From NCBI GenBank assembly GCA_963741305.1, contig CAVUHL010000003.1, positions 4,154,001 to 4,218,000 on the forward strand: DNA of 64,000 nucleotides, in the 5' to 3' direction. The stretch is from DATMER01 sp963741305 (lineage in GTDB: Bacteria > Acidobacteriota > Thermoanaerobaculia > Multivoradales > UBA5704). This document shows positions 7,463-17,478 of the stretch, piece after piece. How positions within the stretch are numbered: position 1 is the first letter of the stretch; every line of letters starts with the position of its first letter. The notes beneath the pieces were generated by a model. It saw only the letters and a program-made list of their open reading frames with translations. It was not told the DNA's origin and ran no database searches. The position numbers and the translations under genes were made by a program.

Positions 7463-9879
7463 GGCCTGCCTCCCTCGGCATACAGGTGGGGCGCGTCGAA
7501 GAACCCCGCGGCTTCGGCGATCGCGGTGTCGAGGAGGACCCCACGGAGGAAATTGCCGGTCTCGCGGAACCGGACGGTCTCGACGCGGTATTCGAGGTCG
7601 TCCTCGCAACCGATCTGCGCCCAATAGGCGGCCCACTTCGACACGTTCCTGATCCCGGCGTTGTGCTTCATCACCGCGGCCGGCAGCTCGTCCTTGCCGA
7701 GCTCGGTCTTCCACCAGCCAGCCGCCGTCGCGATGTTGTTCTGCGGATCGAGCAGGTACTCGACGTCCGAGGCCGCGCCGCTCGCCTGCAGCAACTGTGA
7801 TCGCTCGTCGAGCTTCGCGAAGGTCGCGGGCATCAGTTGGAGCAGCCCCACCGCGCCGACCGGAGAGATCGCGCCTGCATAGAAGCGGCTCTCCTGATGG
7901 ATCAAGGCATACATGACGCTCTGCGACCGGGGCTTGGAGCCGCCCATCGGCCATGCCGCGCGCGCCAGCGACGCTTGCAGCTCGAGCCTGGGCAGTTGCG
8001 CCGGATGCGGGTAGACGGTGGCAAGGTAGCGCGCATCGGCTTGCAATGCGGTGAGGCGCTCGCGCGGCGCCGCGGCGCTCACGAGGGTGATTTCACCGGC
8101 GGCCGGCCAGTCCTGGAGCCTGGTTCCGAGCAGACCCGCCAGTCGCAGCCAGTTGTCGGCCGTCACATCGAAGTCCCTGGCGGCCAGCGCGTCCTGCCGG
8201 AGGGCCAGCAGCTGCGCGGCAGCCGGCATCAGGCCGCGCGCATCGAGCACGTCGAGAGGAATGTCGTCCAAGCGTTTGCCGAGGGCTTTCTGGGTGTCGA
8301 ATTCCGCCGCGAGGAGGCGCTCGTAGAATCCCGGGCTCGCGGCGGCCTCCAGGCGCCGGTGATACGGTGAGCGAGCGGCGAGCCCGGTGTCCACCCGGCT
8401 GTCGCGATAGGCCTGCCGGAGGGCTGCCCGGGTTTGGGAACCGGCCGCGGGCAGGTCCTGGCCGATGGCCTTGATCCCCTCGTCCAGGTGCAGGCGCGCG
8501 CGCAGCCCGTAGTAGTCGTACGGCGTCTCGCCGATCACCTGCCTGAAGTAGCCCTTCGCCCGTTCCGCCTCGTTCTTCTTCTCGGCGATGCGCCCGCGCC
8601 AGAAGAGCGACCGCACGCGGTAGACGCCGTCGGGATGGCGGACCAGGTACTCCGCCAGCAGCCGGTCGGCAACATCCAGATCGCCGTCGCGGTTGCGGCC
8701 CACCAAGCCCAGCGCCGGCAGGTACCAGGCCGAATCCTGATAGTCGTTGGGGCCCTGGAAGTCGCGCAGCTCCCCGTAGTAGACAAGGGCCTTGTCCAGG
8801 TCTGGCCGGAAGAGGTATGCGGTGGCCAGTTGATAGAGCGCCTCGTCCTCCATCTGGCTTTTGGGAAAGCGCCGCCGGAGCTCGCCCATGTCGGCGATCA
8901 GGGACTCGCCGCCCTGAATGATTCCCCGGCGGTAGAGGGCTTTGACCGCCACCGGCCCACTGCCGGCCAGGCCGATCACTTCGCTCAGCACCTCGACCAG
9001 CTCCCGAGTCCCTCGCTTCTGGCGCTGGTAGTTGGCCCACTCGTACCCGGCCTCCGCGCGGACGTCAAGGGGCGCCTGCCGGTCGTCCCACAGCTTCTTC
9101 AGGATGCGGGCCGCCTCGTCCTTCTGCGCTTCGGTCTTGACCAGCGCGAGCTGCCGCCGGGCGCGGAAGAAGTCCAGCCGGCCGCGCGTGGCCAGGCCCT
9201 TTTCCAGGAGCTGCGCCTGGACCTGGCGGTCCACGCCGTCCATCTCGCCGCGGGAGTCGATGGCCAGGAAGTCGAGGTAGAGGTCGAACGCGAGCTCCTG
9301 GCGCTGGTGTTTCCAGGCCACGTGCATCAAGCGGTGAGCCAGGTCTTCGGCCATGAGCGGCAGGCCGGGAAGCAGGCCGCTCTGCACCATTCCCGAGGCC
9401 AGGCGCGCCTCCCGGAGCCGTTCCGCCAGGCCGAGCGCGAGATCGACTTCGTCGGCCGAGGCGGGACCGCGCTCGTCCAGGATCTGCAACCAGCGCCAGA
9501 GCCCGACGACGGCGAGGCCGCTGCCTCCCCAGGTGTCGCGGTAGGGGTCCGAGGCGGCCCAGGAAGCGAGCTCCCGGAAGGCGGCCCGTGCCGGCTCGAC
9601 GTTCCCGCGCTGCCGCTCCACCTCGCCCCGGAGATAGGCGACCGTGGGCCAGCTCGGGTCGTCCTGCGCCGTCGCCCGCTGACCGGACAGGAGCGCCTCG
9701 ATCTCCGGAGGCACATTCCGGTTGGTGGGTTGCACGGCCTCGAAGAGGCTTCCCACCGCGTCGGCCCCGGCGGCGGCCTCGGCGGTGGGACCCGCAGGGC
9801 GCGCGCACCCTGCCGACAGGATCAGGAGGAGACAGGCCGCCGCCGACTGTCGATCGATCGCAAAGGTTGCGTATGGCAT
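7459..9879 (-). CDS. Lytic transglycosylase lipoprotein (Slt-like)
   Basis: 806 residues. The lipobox LSAGC places the lipidated cysteine near residue 25. A long helical, TPR-like region (about 60-600) precedes a C-terminal SLT domain: YALIHQESRFYAGAISPVG carries the catalytic glutamate (in HQES), followed by GAVGLLQLMPAT. The third motif, normally AYNAG, here reads MKHNAG, a conservative variant. The enzyme cleaves peptidoglycan to 1,6-anhydro products in the periplasm. An AAGG site lies just before the ATG. It leads a three-gene minus-strand set with the coupled membrane protein and the STN protein. A second transglycosylase of similar architecture lies at 35311-37500. Confidence 0.88.
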   Translation of the reverse strand: MPYATFAIDRQSAAACLLLILSAGCARPAGPTAEAAAGADAVGSLFEAVQPTNRNVPPEIEALLSGQRATAQDDPSWPTVAYLRGEVERQRGNVEPARAAFRELASWAASDPYRDTWGGSGLAVVGLWRWLQILDERGPASADEVDLALGLAERLREARLASGMVQSGLLPGLPLMAEDLAHRLMHVAWKHQRQELAFDLYLDFLAIDSRGEMDGVDRQVQAQLLEKGLATRGRLDFFRARRQLALVKTEAQKDEAARILKKLWDDRQAPLDVRAEAGYEWANYQRQKRGTRELVEVLSEVIGLAGSGPVAVKALYRRGIIQGGESLIADMGELRRRFPKSQMEDEALYQLATAYLFRPDLDKALVYYGELRDFQGPNDYQDSAWYLPALGLVGRNRDGDLDVADRLLAEYLVRHPDGVYRVRSLFWRGRIAEKKNEAERAKGYFRQVIGETPYDYYGLRARLHLDEGIKAIGQDLPAAGSQTRAALRQAYRDSRVDTGLAARSPYHRRLEAAASPGFYERLLAAEFDTQKALGKRLDDIPLDVLDARGLMPAAAQLLALRQDALAARDFDVTADNWLRLAGLLGTRLQDWPAAGEITLVSAAAPRERLTALQADARYLATVYPHPAQLPRLELQASLARAAWPMGGSKPRSQSVMYALIHQESRFYAGAISPVGAVGLLQLMPATFAKLDERSQLLQASGAASDVEYLLDPQNNIATAAGWWKTELGKDELPAAVMKHNAGIRNVSKWAAYWAQIGCEDDLEYRVETVRFRETGNFLRGVLLDTAIAEAAGFFDAPHLYAEGGRP

Positions 9880-10005
9880 ATCCTTGATTGCCTCTGGAAC
9901 TTAGTCGTCCCGTTGCTCTGTCTGGAGGAGACGGCCGCGAAATGACTTTTCCTTCAGCCGCCGTCCTTGCGGAAGGAACGACGGCCAGGGGACGATCACC
10001 TCAGC

Positions 10006-11042
10006 TCAGCGGTTGTGGGGCCACTCGTTGATCCAGTGGAAGCCGCGGCTGAGGAGCGGGAAGCGGGACTCGTCCACCCTGCGGAACCGGCCGCGGACCT
10101 CTTTGCCGTCCACCATCGCCTCCAGGGCGAGTACGTCCGGCTCGACCAGCTTGTAGGAGACGGCGGCCTTCCACTCCGGGTCGCAGCAGAGCGTGTACTT
10201 GTGCGGCCCGGGGTCTGGCCTGAGCTCGTACTGGCGGATCGCGGTCTCGTGCGCGTACTGGATGCCGACCGCCTCCGGCCACTCGAAGACCAGCCGCCGC
10301 CACAGGGTCTCGTCCGTGACCAGCAGCGGCCGGACGGCTCCGTCGACCGCAAGCTCCTCGACCTCCCAGACCCCGTACAGCCGGTGCCCGGTCGCCACCT
10401 CCACGAATTCCAGCCTGGACTTGTGGGACTTGTGGAGCGCAGCGATGGTAATGAACAGGATGAACACCGTGCGGAAGACCAGCGCGGCGCGGTTGGCCTG
10501 GCGGCTGGCGAAGAGCGGGCGCTGCTCGGCGGGCGGCACCCGGCGGTCCCAGACGAACAGGCTCGCGAGCCTGTTCAGGCCGGGACCGGCTGCAGGAGCT
10601 CGCTCGGAAACGGGGTCCCGAACTGCTCCGGGATGACCTTGTACGCCCCATACACGATCATCGCGGCCGCGAGCACGAAGCGGACGTAGACCCGCAGCCA
10701 TGCGTTGAGCGCATAGTTGGCGCGCCGGCCGTCCAGGAGCGTCCAGACGGCCGTGGCCGCCAGCGCAAGGATCAGATAGCAGAAGAGCAGCACGTAGTTG
10801 TAGGTCGCATCCCCGCTACCCGAGGGCCGGTAGAGGACCTCGGCCCCGAGCAGGCGCTCCCCCACCCAGGACACGGCCGCGCTCCAGCCTTCCCTGCATG
10901 AATCCCTCAGGATTTCACCGTAGACGGGAACGGTATGCAGGGGGGAGGGGAAGTTGTAGAGGACGAGGTAGAGGAACAGGAGGCGGAACAACGCTCGCCG
11001 GACGGGTCCCCAGTGCGGGCTCTCCTGCCTCGTCTGCTCCAT
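10006..11042 (-). pseudogene. DoxX-like membrane protein gene with internal deletion
   Basis: The 5' part (11042 to about 10575) starts MEQTRQESPHWGPVRRAL, has several membrane segments and reaches VIPEQFGTPFPSELLQP before a stop. The 3' part continues in another frame with LNRLASLFVWDRR, a further membrane segment and a soluble tail to the TGA at 10006-10008. In the family I recall, LLQP is followed by two or three membrane helices (about 90 residues) before the RLANLF-type motif, so the central part is missing with a frame change near 10580. The protein cannot be complete. Real pseudogene and assembly error are both possible; the pattern matches the receptor at 3706-5069. Genes on both sides appear intact. 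Confidence 0.7.
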
Positions 11043-11187
11043 CTCGCTCACGGTGCCGCGATGGTAAACCAGCGGCCGCGTGACAGAAAGCCCGGCCTCG
11101 TGGTAGAAATATGCTTGGCTAGCATGAACAGGTGGTTGCAGGTGCATACGCCCTGACCGTCTTGGCGGGGTGATGGGAGGTAGGTTC

Positions 11188-14100
11188 ATGGGCTCTGACG
11201 CGCGTTTTCACCCTTTTCTGCCCACGCTCGTCGTGGGGTTCGTTCTGGCTGGCGGAGCCGCCTTCGCGGCGGACAAGACACCGGCGAAGCCGGCTCCAGG
11301 ACCATCGGCCGGGGCGGACGCCCGCTGGGACGCCGCAAGCCCGCTCCAGCCCGCCGCCATCCTGGGCGATTCCACGGGCTTCGTCGGGGAAAGTGACCCG
11401 GTCCAGGGCAGGGTCCGTCAGCATCACAGCCTGGATATCGAGGGTGGGACTCTCTTCAGCGCCACCGGCCAGGGCATAGCGGTCTACGACATCAGGACCG
11501 GCCCGCGCACGGGGTATTCGTCCTATCTCTACGGCTATAAAACGGGCGGCCACTTCCCGCACTGGGAGCACCTCGGCGACTCGGACTGGTACGTCAAGCA
11601 CGTCGACGCGCCGGCGGGCAACAAGAGCCTTGCCGCGCTCACCCTGGACGTGCAGGGCTTTGCCATCATCAACGCGGCGAATCCCTCGGGCGCCTTCGTT
11701 GCCTACCAGTCCAAGACCAAGACGAACCAGGTATATGCCGTCAGGATCGGCAGCACGGACTGGGCGTATGCCTTGGGGGATGCGGGCAAGGCCGTGCGGT
11801 TCAACATGACGGCGGCGGCCGGCATGAACAAGTGCCTCGACCTTCCGATCGGGACCTGCCCGGGCGTCGACAAGGGTTTCATCACGTCGATGGGCACGGA
11901 GTCATGGGCGACGCTGCATGGCACCGGCAACTTCCTGGCCACTGGCTACCCCGGCAAGACCGGAAAAATCAAGATCTGGAGCCTGGCGGATCCCGGGGCT
12001 CCTTCCCCGGTGCTGCAGATCAACGCAGCGGCCCGCGGCCTGGCGATGTGGCAGTCGGGCGGCTCCTACTACCTGGCGCGCATGGACACTTCGGGAACGA
12101 GGCTGGCGATCCACAACGTGAGCTGCATCTCCGGCGGCGCCTGCTCCAGCGCGCCGGAGGTCTGGTCGACCACCCTGGCGGCGCCCATTGCCCTGTCATT
12201 CGTCACCGCCTCGCAGGACGCGGGCAAGTCGTATCTCTACGTCGGCGGTGACGATTTGGGGAGCTGCGCTCCGCAGCGCGAGTACATCTTCGACGTGACC
12301 TCGCCCGGCAGCCCGGCGGAGATGACGCCCACAAAGCACCCGGCCGGCTACTGGGGCTGGTATTACTATGATTGCGAAACCGGCTTCAACCTGGTCGGGC
12401 CGCGTATCGGCCAGGTCTATGGCGGGCACCTCTACCGGGCGGCGTACAGCATTCTCGACGCGCACAAGCTCAGCCAGGCCGGGCCTCCTGTCGCCAATTT
12501 CACCTGGTCGCCGGAGACCGACATCTATCCCGGCACCCCGGTGCAGTTCACCGATCTGTCGTCCGGCGGGCCGGACAGTTGGACCTGGACGTTTCCAGGC
12601 GGCAGCCCGCCGGCCGCCAACACCCAGAATCCCGTCGTCACCTTCTCCACCGAGGGTGAGAAGTCGATCTCGCTGGCGGTATCCTCGAGCACGAACGGGC
12701 CAGGCGCGGCCGTGCCGCCCAGGATGCTGACGGTCCTCGATCCCACGCCCAGGCTCGGCGGCATCACGGTCTCGCCTGCGAGCCCGATCGTCTGCCAGCC
12801 GGTCACCATCACGGCGGTCGGACCGGGCGGCAAGCCGGCGCTCTCCTACCAGTGGAAGGTCGAGGACGGGAGCGGCACGCCGGTCTTCACCCAGACCAAC
12901 ACGCAGACGTCGCAGGTCTGGAGCACGGCCACGCCTCCCGTGTCCGCTGGCAGCTACACGGCGAGGCTGACCCTGTCCAACTCCGCGGGCAGCGTGGTCA
13001 GGACGGCTCCCTTCACCCTGACCGCGCCGGCGCCCCTCCCGCTCGGCGGCCAGTTCCTCCCGGCCGTGGACCCCTTCTCGGCCGGCACGGTGAAGCTCCA
13101 CGTCGTCGCGCCCGGCGCCACGGAGTGGAACTGGGACTTCGACGGGGACAACGTCTTCCATGAGGCCGACTGGAGCAACGATCCGGTCAACGGCCCCAAC
13201 CCGACCCACAACTACGCGACCAAGGGTGTGCGGCAGGTCAGGGTCAAGGTCCGCAACTGCCTGAACCCGGCGGGGGTGATCAGCGCCGCGGTCACGGTCA
13301 TCATCAACGGCGATCCAGGGCCCGATCCGGAACCTGGGCCGGAGAATGGGTCTCTGAAAGCCGATTTCTCCTACTCGCCGGCGGCTCCGGCCGCGGGCCA
13401 GGCCGTGGCCTTCAACGCGGCGGCCTCGACCGGCAATCCGACCGGATGGGCGTGGGACTTCGGCGACGGCTCACCCTTCGGCACGGGCGCGCAGGCGGGC
13501 CACGCCTACGCGCAGCCGGGCAACTACCGCGTGCAGCTCAGCGTCACCAAGCCCGGGAACTGCCCGCCGGCTCCGTTCTGCGAGGCCTCGGTCACGAAAA
13601 CGGTGATCGTCGGCACGGTTGAGCCGCCGCTCGGCGCCAGCTTCAGCACCAGCGCTTCGTGCAGCGGCCAGAGCTGCACGGCCGACGCCGGCCAGCCGGT
13701 GACGTTCATGAGCACGAGCACCGGCAGCCCGGCGAGCGTGTCGTGGAGCTTCGGCGACGGGGGAAGCGGCAACGGCGCGTCGGTTTCGCACACCTTCCAC
13801 ACGGCCGGCACCTTCGCCGTGACGCTGACCATCGGCAAGGGCGGCAACACCGCGTCCGTGTCGAAGACGTTCAACGTCTCCCCGGTGGTGGTGGTGCCCG
13901 AGGCCAGCACGGTCGTCCTGCCCTGGGTCGCCCAGAGCCGCGGCGTGCTGACGCAGACGAGCAGCCTGTACGTCAACAACCCGGGCGCCACTCCCATGGA
14001 GATCGTGCTCGAGTTCCGCCGCCAGGGGCAGCCCGAGGCCAACCCGCCGCGCACCGCGACGACCATTCAGCCCGGTGCCACGATCTATGTGGGCGACGTG

Positions 14101-15339
14101 CTGAAGCAGCTGTTCAACGTGGAGAACACTGTCGGCTTCGTGACCGTCACCAAGGTGAAGGGCGACCGCGACCCGGTGATGACCTCGTTCAGCAACCTCG
14201 CCGGCAAGAAGGGCTCGCAGTTCGGCCACACGGTTCCGAGCGTGGCGGTGAGCCGCGAGGGCACCGCCTCAGCCACCACCGGCAGCCGGGTTCAGTACCT
14301 GGTGGGCCTGAATGACAACACCGACCGGCAGGCCTACTTCGGCATCACCAACCCGAACGCCGAGCCGGCGGTCTACCGCCTGAAGTTCGTTGACAACCTG
14401 GGCCGGCCGATCGGCAATCCGAGCGGCGACCTCACGCTGCCCAGCTTCGGCGCGAGGCAGTACCAGCTCTCCGAGATCCGGTCGCAGTTCGGCATCACGG
14501 CCGAGGACGACTACCGGGTCGAGGTGGAGACCGTCAGCGGCAAGCAGCTCCATCCGTACGGCACCAACGTGCAGACCGTCTCCAAGGATCCTTCCTACCA
14601 GGGTGCCGGTCAGAGCAAGGAGAGGCTCTACCTGATCGGCGCGATGCGCACGAAGGGTTCGAACATGAGCGAGTGGCAGAGCGACATCGTGCTGTCCAAC
14701 ACCGGCAACGAGGTGGCTCTCGCGGACGTGAGCTTCCTCAACGCCGGTCCGGCCAGCCAGCCCACGGCTCCTCTGCAGGTCACCCTGCAGCCGGGCCAGA
14801 CCGAACGGCTGGAGAACGTCGGCAGGAGTTGGAACGTCAAGGATGCGGTGGGCCTGCTCCTGATCGAGAGCAATTCGCCGAACGGCTTGTTCCCGGTCGT
14901 ACAGGGCGAGAGCTACCTGAGCACCAAGGCGAAGCCCGGATCGCGCTACGGCCTGTCGATGGCGGCGTTCACCGACGAGGATGCCGCGGAAGCCGGCCAA
15001 TCCCACTACCTGGTCGGCCTGCGGCACGACGCCAACAACCGCACGACCATCTGGGTCTACAACAACGGCAACGAAGCGGGCAGCTACGACCTGATCTACC
15101 GCGGCCTTGACGGCAAGGTGCTCGGCCGGATCGACAACGTGGCGGTGGCAGCCGGCAAGCTGCGGCAGCTCAGCCCCTCGCAGCACCCGCTCAAGGCCAT
15201 CGGCGGCAAGAAGGGCGGCGGGGTTCCGGGCGGCTTCACCCTCGAGGTCGTGGTCAAGAGCGGCAAGGTGCTCGCCGCGGCCCAAGTGGTGAACAACAAG
15301 ACGAACGACCCCTCCTACATCCGGGGTCAGGCTCAGTAA
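11188..15339 (+). CDS. Large secreted PKD-domain protein
   Basis: 1383 residues. The ATG at 11188 is preceded by GGGAGGTAGG at ideal distance, better than the ATG six codons upstream. A signal peptide (to about residue 30, VLAGGAAFAA) is followed by a region of about 400 residues resembling a propeller of LVIVD type. PKD or Ig-like modules follow: WTWTFPGG near 475, WNWDFDGDNVF near 650, WAWDFGDG near 755, VSWSFGDGG near 855. The last ~475 residues form a conserved-looking tail with two halves, starting VVLPWVAQSRGVLTQTSSLY near 908. The product should be extracellular or on the cell surface, in adhesion or matrix binding. Its 3' end overlaps the convergent ATPase gene by 7 bp. Confidence 0.85.
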   Translation: MGSDARFHPFLPTLVVGFVLAGGAAFAADKTPAKPAPGPSAGADARWDAASPLQPAAILGDSTGFVGESDPVQGRVRQHHSLDIEGGTLFSATGQGIAVYDIRTGPRTGYSSYLYGYKTGGHFPHWEHLGDSDWYVKHVDAPAGNKSLAALTLDVQGFAIINAANPSGAFVAYQSKTKTNQVYAVRIGSTDWAYALGDAGKAVRFNMTAAAGMNKCLDLPIGTCPGVDKGFITSMGTESWATLHGTGNFLATGYPGKTGKIKIWSLADPGAPSPVLQINAAARGLAMWQSGGSYYLARMDTSGTRLAIHNVSCISGGACSSAPEVWSTTLAAPIALSFVTASQDAGKSYLYVGGDDLGSCAPQREYIFDVTSPGSPAEMTPTKHPAGYWGWYYYDCETGFNLVGPRIGQVYGGHLYRAAYSILDAHKLSQAGPPVANFTWSPETDIYPGTPVQFTDLSSGGPDSWTWTFPGGSPPAANTQNPVVTFSTEGEKSISLAVSSSTNGPGAAVPPRMLTVLDPTPRLGGITVSPASPIVCQPVTITAVGPGGKPALSYQWKVEDGSGTPVFTQTNTQTSQVWSTATPPVSAGSYTARLTLSNSAGSVVRTAPFTLTAPAPLPLGGQFLPAVDPFSAGTVKLHVVAPGATEWNWDFDGDNVFHEADWSNDPVNGPNPTHNYATKGVRQVRVKVRNCLNPAGVISAAVTVIINGDPGPDPEPGPENGSLKADFSYSPAAPAAGQAVAFNAAASTGNPTGWAWDFGDGSPFGTGAQAGHAYAQPGNYRVQLSVTKPGNCPPAPFCEASVTKTVIVGTVEPPLGASFSTSASCSGQSCTADAGQPVTFMSTSTGSPASVSWSFGDGGSGNGASVSHTFHTAGTFAVTLTIGKGGNTASVSKTFNVSPVVVVPEASTVVLPWVAQSRGVLTQTSSLYVNNPGATPMEIVLEFRRQGQPEANPPRTATTIQPGATIYVGDVLKQLFNVENTVGFVTVTKVKGDRDPVMTSFSNLAGKKGSQFGHTVPSVAVSREGTASATTGSRVQYLVGLNDNTDRQAYFGITNPNAEPAVYRLKFVDNLGRPIGNPSGDLTLPSFGARQYQLSEIRSQFGITAEDDYRVEVETVSGKQLHPYGTNVQTVSKDPSYQGAGQSKERLYLIGAMRTKGSNMSEWQSDIVLSNTGNEVALADVSFLNAGPASQPTAPLQVTLQPGQTERLENVGRSWNVKDAVGLLLIESNSPNGLFPVVQGESYLSTKAKPGSRYGLSMAAFTDEDAAEAGQSHYLVGLRHDANNRTTIWVYNNGNEAGSYDLIYRGLDGKVLGRIDNVAVAAGKLRQLSPSQHPLKAIGGKKGGGVPGGFTLEVVVKSGKVLAAAQVVNNKTNDPSYIRGQAQ

Positions 15340-16400
15340 CCCAGCGCCGCCTCGACCTCGGGCAGGTCGATGAGCAGTGACCCGCCCGTAACGGAGGCGC
15401 TGGGGTCGAACTCGTAGTCGCGGATCACCCGGCGGAAGACCTCGCGCAGGGCGCGGGCTCCCAGGCGGGGCTGGCGGGCGGCCTCGGCGGCGATGCGGCG
15501 CACCGCGGCGGGCGAGAGCGCCAGGTGGATACCCCGGGTGTCGAAAAAGGCCTGGCTCTGATGGAAGGAGGAGTCCGGGCTCTCCAGGAAAATGTGCACC
15601 AGCTCGTCAGGCCCCAGGTCGGCGAGCAGCACGACCGCGTCGAAACGGGAGAGGAACTGCGGGCTCATGCCGTATTCGAAGAGGTCTTCATTGCGCAGCC
15701 AGTCGCGCAGGTGGAAGATGAGCGCCTCCCTGACCTGCCCCCCCTCCACCACCGTCACCGGCTGCAGCGAGCCGCGGTCCTTGCCGATCGTCACCCGATC
15801 GAAGACGGAGTCGTAAAGGCCCTCGAAGGCTCCGGCGCAGACGAAAAGCAGGCCACTCGAGTCGACCGTCACCGTGCCGCCGCCGGTCCAATCCGGCAGG
15901 TCGAAGGTCACGGCCTCGTTCTCGATCAGGGTGAGCAGTGCCTCCTGCGCCCTGATTCCCGGCACGTTCGGCTGCCCACCCACCTGCGAGCGGATCTTGT
16001 CCACCTCGTCCACGAAGACCAGGCCGGTCGAGGCCCGGCGGAGGACCTCGTCGAGCCCGGCGTGCGGGCCGAGCTGCTCGCGCGCCCGTTGCAGGAGCCG
16101 GCCGAGCACCACCTCCCCAGGCCGGCCGCGCTGCGCCTCCTCACCCAGGACGTTGGCGTGGATGCGCACCACGGACGAGCGCGCGGCGAGCGCCGGCTCC
16201 GAGGCCAGGTAGGACTCGACCGCCCGCAGGAGGGTGGTCTTGCCGGTCCCGGAGGAGCCGATCATCAGGATGTTGCCGGTGCGCAGGCCGGACAGGTACT
16301 TGGAGAGCGCCACCGACATCTCGCGGACGGCATCCTCCTGGCCCAGCACGCGGCGCGAGAGCGCGGCGGCGATCTCGACGGGCCCAGGGGCGTCGTTCAT
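15333..16400 (-). CDS. ClpX-like AAA+ ATPase
   Basis: 355 residues. Walker A is GSSGTGKTTLL at about 49-59 and Walker B is GLVFVDEVDKIRS; a C-terminal small domain (RQPRLGARALREVFRRVIRD) matches the ClpX/HslU group. The N-terminal zinc-binding domain of true ClpX is absent, so it is probably not the ClpP unfoldase but a relative with its own substrate. Its ATG overlaps the stop of the ketoacyl-synthase gene (ATGA at 16397-16400), so the two are coupled. It ends a minus-strand operon folE, GWxTD lipoprotein, synthase III, ATPase. Confidence 0.85.
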   Translation of the reverse strand: MNDAPGPVEIAAALSRRVLGQEDAVREMSVALSKYLSGLRTGNILMIGSSGTGKTTLLRAVESYLASEPALAARSSVVRIHANVLGEEAQRGRPGEVVLGRLLQRAREQLGPHAGLDEVLRRASTGLVFVDEVDKIRSQVGGQPNVPGIRAQEALLTLIENEAVTFDLPDWTGGGTVTVDSSGLLFVCAGAFEGLYDSVFDRVTIGKDRGSLQPVTVVEGGQVREALIFHLRDWLRNEDLFEYGMSPQFLSRFDAVVLLADLGPDELVHIFLESPDSSFHQSQAFFDTRGIHLALSPAAVRRIAAEAARQPRLGARALREVFRRVIRDYEFDPSASVTGGSLLIDLPEVEAALGY

Positions 16401-17467
16401 ACGCGCATGAGCACGGCGCCCCAGTGCAGGCCGGCGCCGAGCGCGGCAAAGGCGACGAGCGCGCCTTCGGGCGCCATGCCCTTCTTGCGCGCCTCGTGGA
16501 AGGCCAGCGGCAGCGTGGCGGAGGTGGTGTTCCCGTATTTCTGGATGTTGTTGTAGACCTTGCTGTCCGGCAGGCCGAGGACGTGCTGCGCCTTCTCGTT
16601 GATGCGCAGATTGGCCTGGTGCATGATGAGGAGGTCCAGATCCTCGATCCCATACCCCTGGCGCGACAGCACCTCGCGCGTGGCCTCGGGCATCCGGGTC
16701 ACCGCGAGCTTGAACACCTGCCGGCCGTCCATGACCGGCACGGTATCGGCCGTCCGGATCATGTCGCAGGTCACCCAGGGCCGACGCGACGAGCCGCCGC
16801 CGGGCACATACAGGATGTCCTTGTGGTTGCCGTCGCCGTAGAGGGCCGAGTCCAGGATGCCCCTGCCATCCTCGTTCGACGCGCGGAAGACCATGGCTCC
16901 AGCCGCATCCCCGAAGAGCACGAGGAGGTGGCGGAACTGGGAGTTCCACTTGAAGTCCTCCTCGGGCAGCGGGCCGGGATCGCGGCCGTGCAGCACTTCG
17001 AAGGTCTGCGGCGAAAACGGCATCAGGGAGGTGTGAACGTCCGTCCCCACCAGGAGGACGTTCTTGGCGACGCCGCTGCGGATCAGGGCGTCGACGAGCT
17101 GCAGGCCGTAGGCGTAGCCCGCGCACTGCTGGCGGATGTCGAGGGCCGGAAGCGGGCGCATGCCGAGCTTCTGCTGGATCAGGGTGCCGGCCCCCGGGAA
17201 GTAATGATCCGGGGTCATGGTGGCACAGACCACGTAGTCGATCTCGCCCGGCTCCATGCCGGCATCCTCGAGAGCGGCGCGGGACGCCTCGGCCCCGAGG
17301 TCGGACGAGCCCACTCCGGCTTCGACGTAGTAGCGGGTCTGGACGCCGCTGCGCTCGCGGATCCACTCGTCGTTGGTCTCGATGATCATCGACAGCCTGT
17401 TGTTGTCGATTTCGAGCGGCGGGACGGCAATACCGGTCCCCGCGAGCACGGCACGAGCCTGGGTCAT
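16397..17467 (-). CDS. 3-oxoacyl-ACP synthase III-like condensing enzyme
   Basis: 356 residues of thiolase fold with the full FabH-type triad: Cys in DIRQQCAGYAYG (about 115), His in LLIMHQANLRI (about 268) and Asn in NIQKYGNTTSA (about 298). Such enzymes condense an acyl-CoA with malonyl-ACP. It is about 30 residues longer than housekeeping FabH, with an insertion around 170-200 (GRDPGPLPEEDFKWNSQF), and no other fatty-acid genes are nearby, so a specialised product (unusual starter, head-to-head olefin or signal) is possible. A GGAG site precedes the ATG. It lies between a GWxTD lipoprotein (11 bp upstream) and the coupled AAA+ ATPase. Confidence 0.88.
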   Translation of the reverse strand: MTQARAVLAGTGIAVPPLEIDNNRLSMIIETNDEWIRERSGVQTRYYVEAGVGSSDLGAEASRAALEDAGMEPGEIDYVVCATMTPDHYFPGAGTLIQQKLGMRPLPALDIRQQCAGYAYGLQLVDALIRSGVAKNVLLVGTDVHTSLMPFSPQTFEVLHGRDPGPLPEEDFKWNSQFRHLLVLFGDAAGAMVFRASNEDGRGILDSALYGDGNHKDILYVPGGGSSRRPWVTCDMIRTADTVPVMDGRQVFKLAVTRMPEATREVLSRQGYGIEDLDLLIMHQANLRINEKAQHVLGLPDSKVYNNIQKYGNTTSATLPLAFHEARKKGMAPEGALVAFAALGAGLHWGAVLMRV

Positions 17468-17478
17468 CTCGTCTCCTT

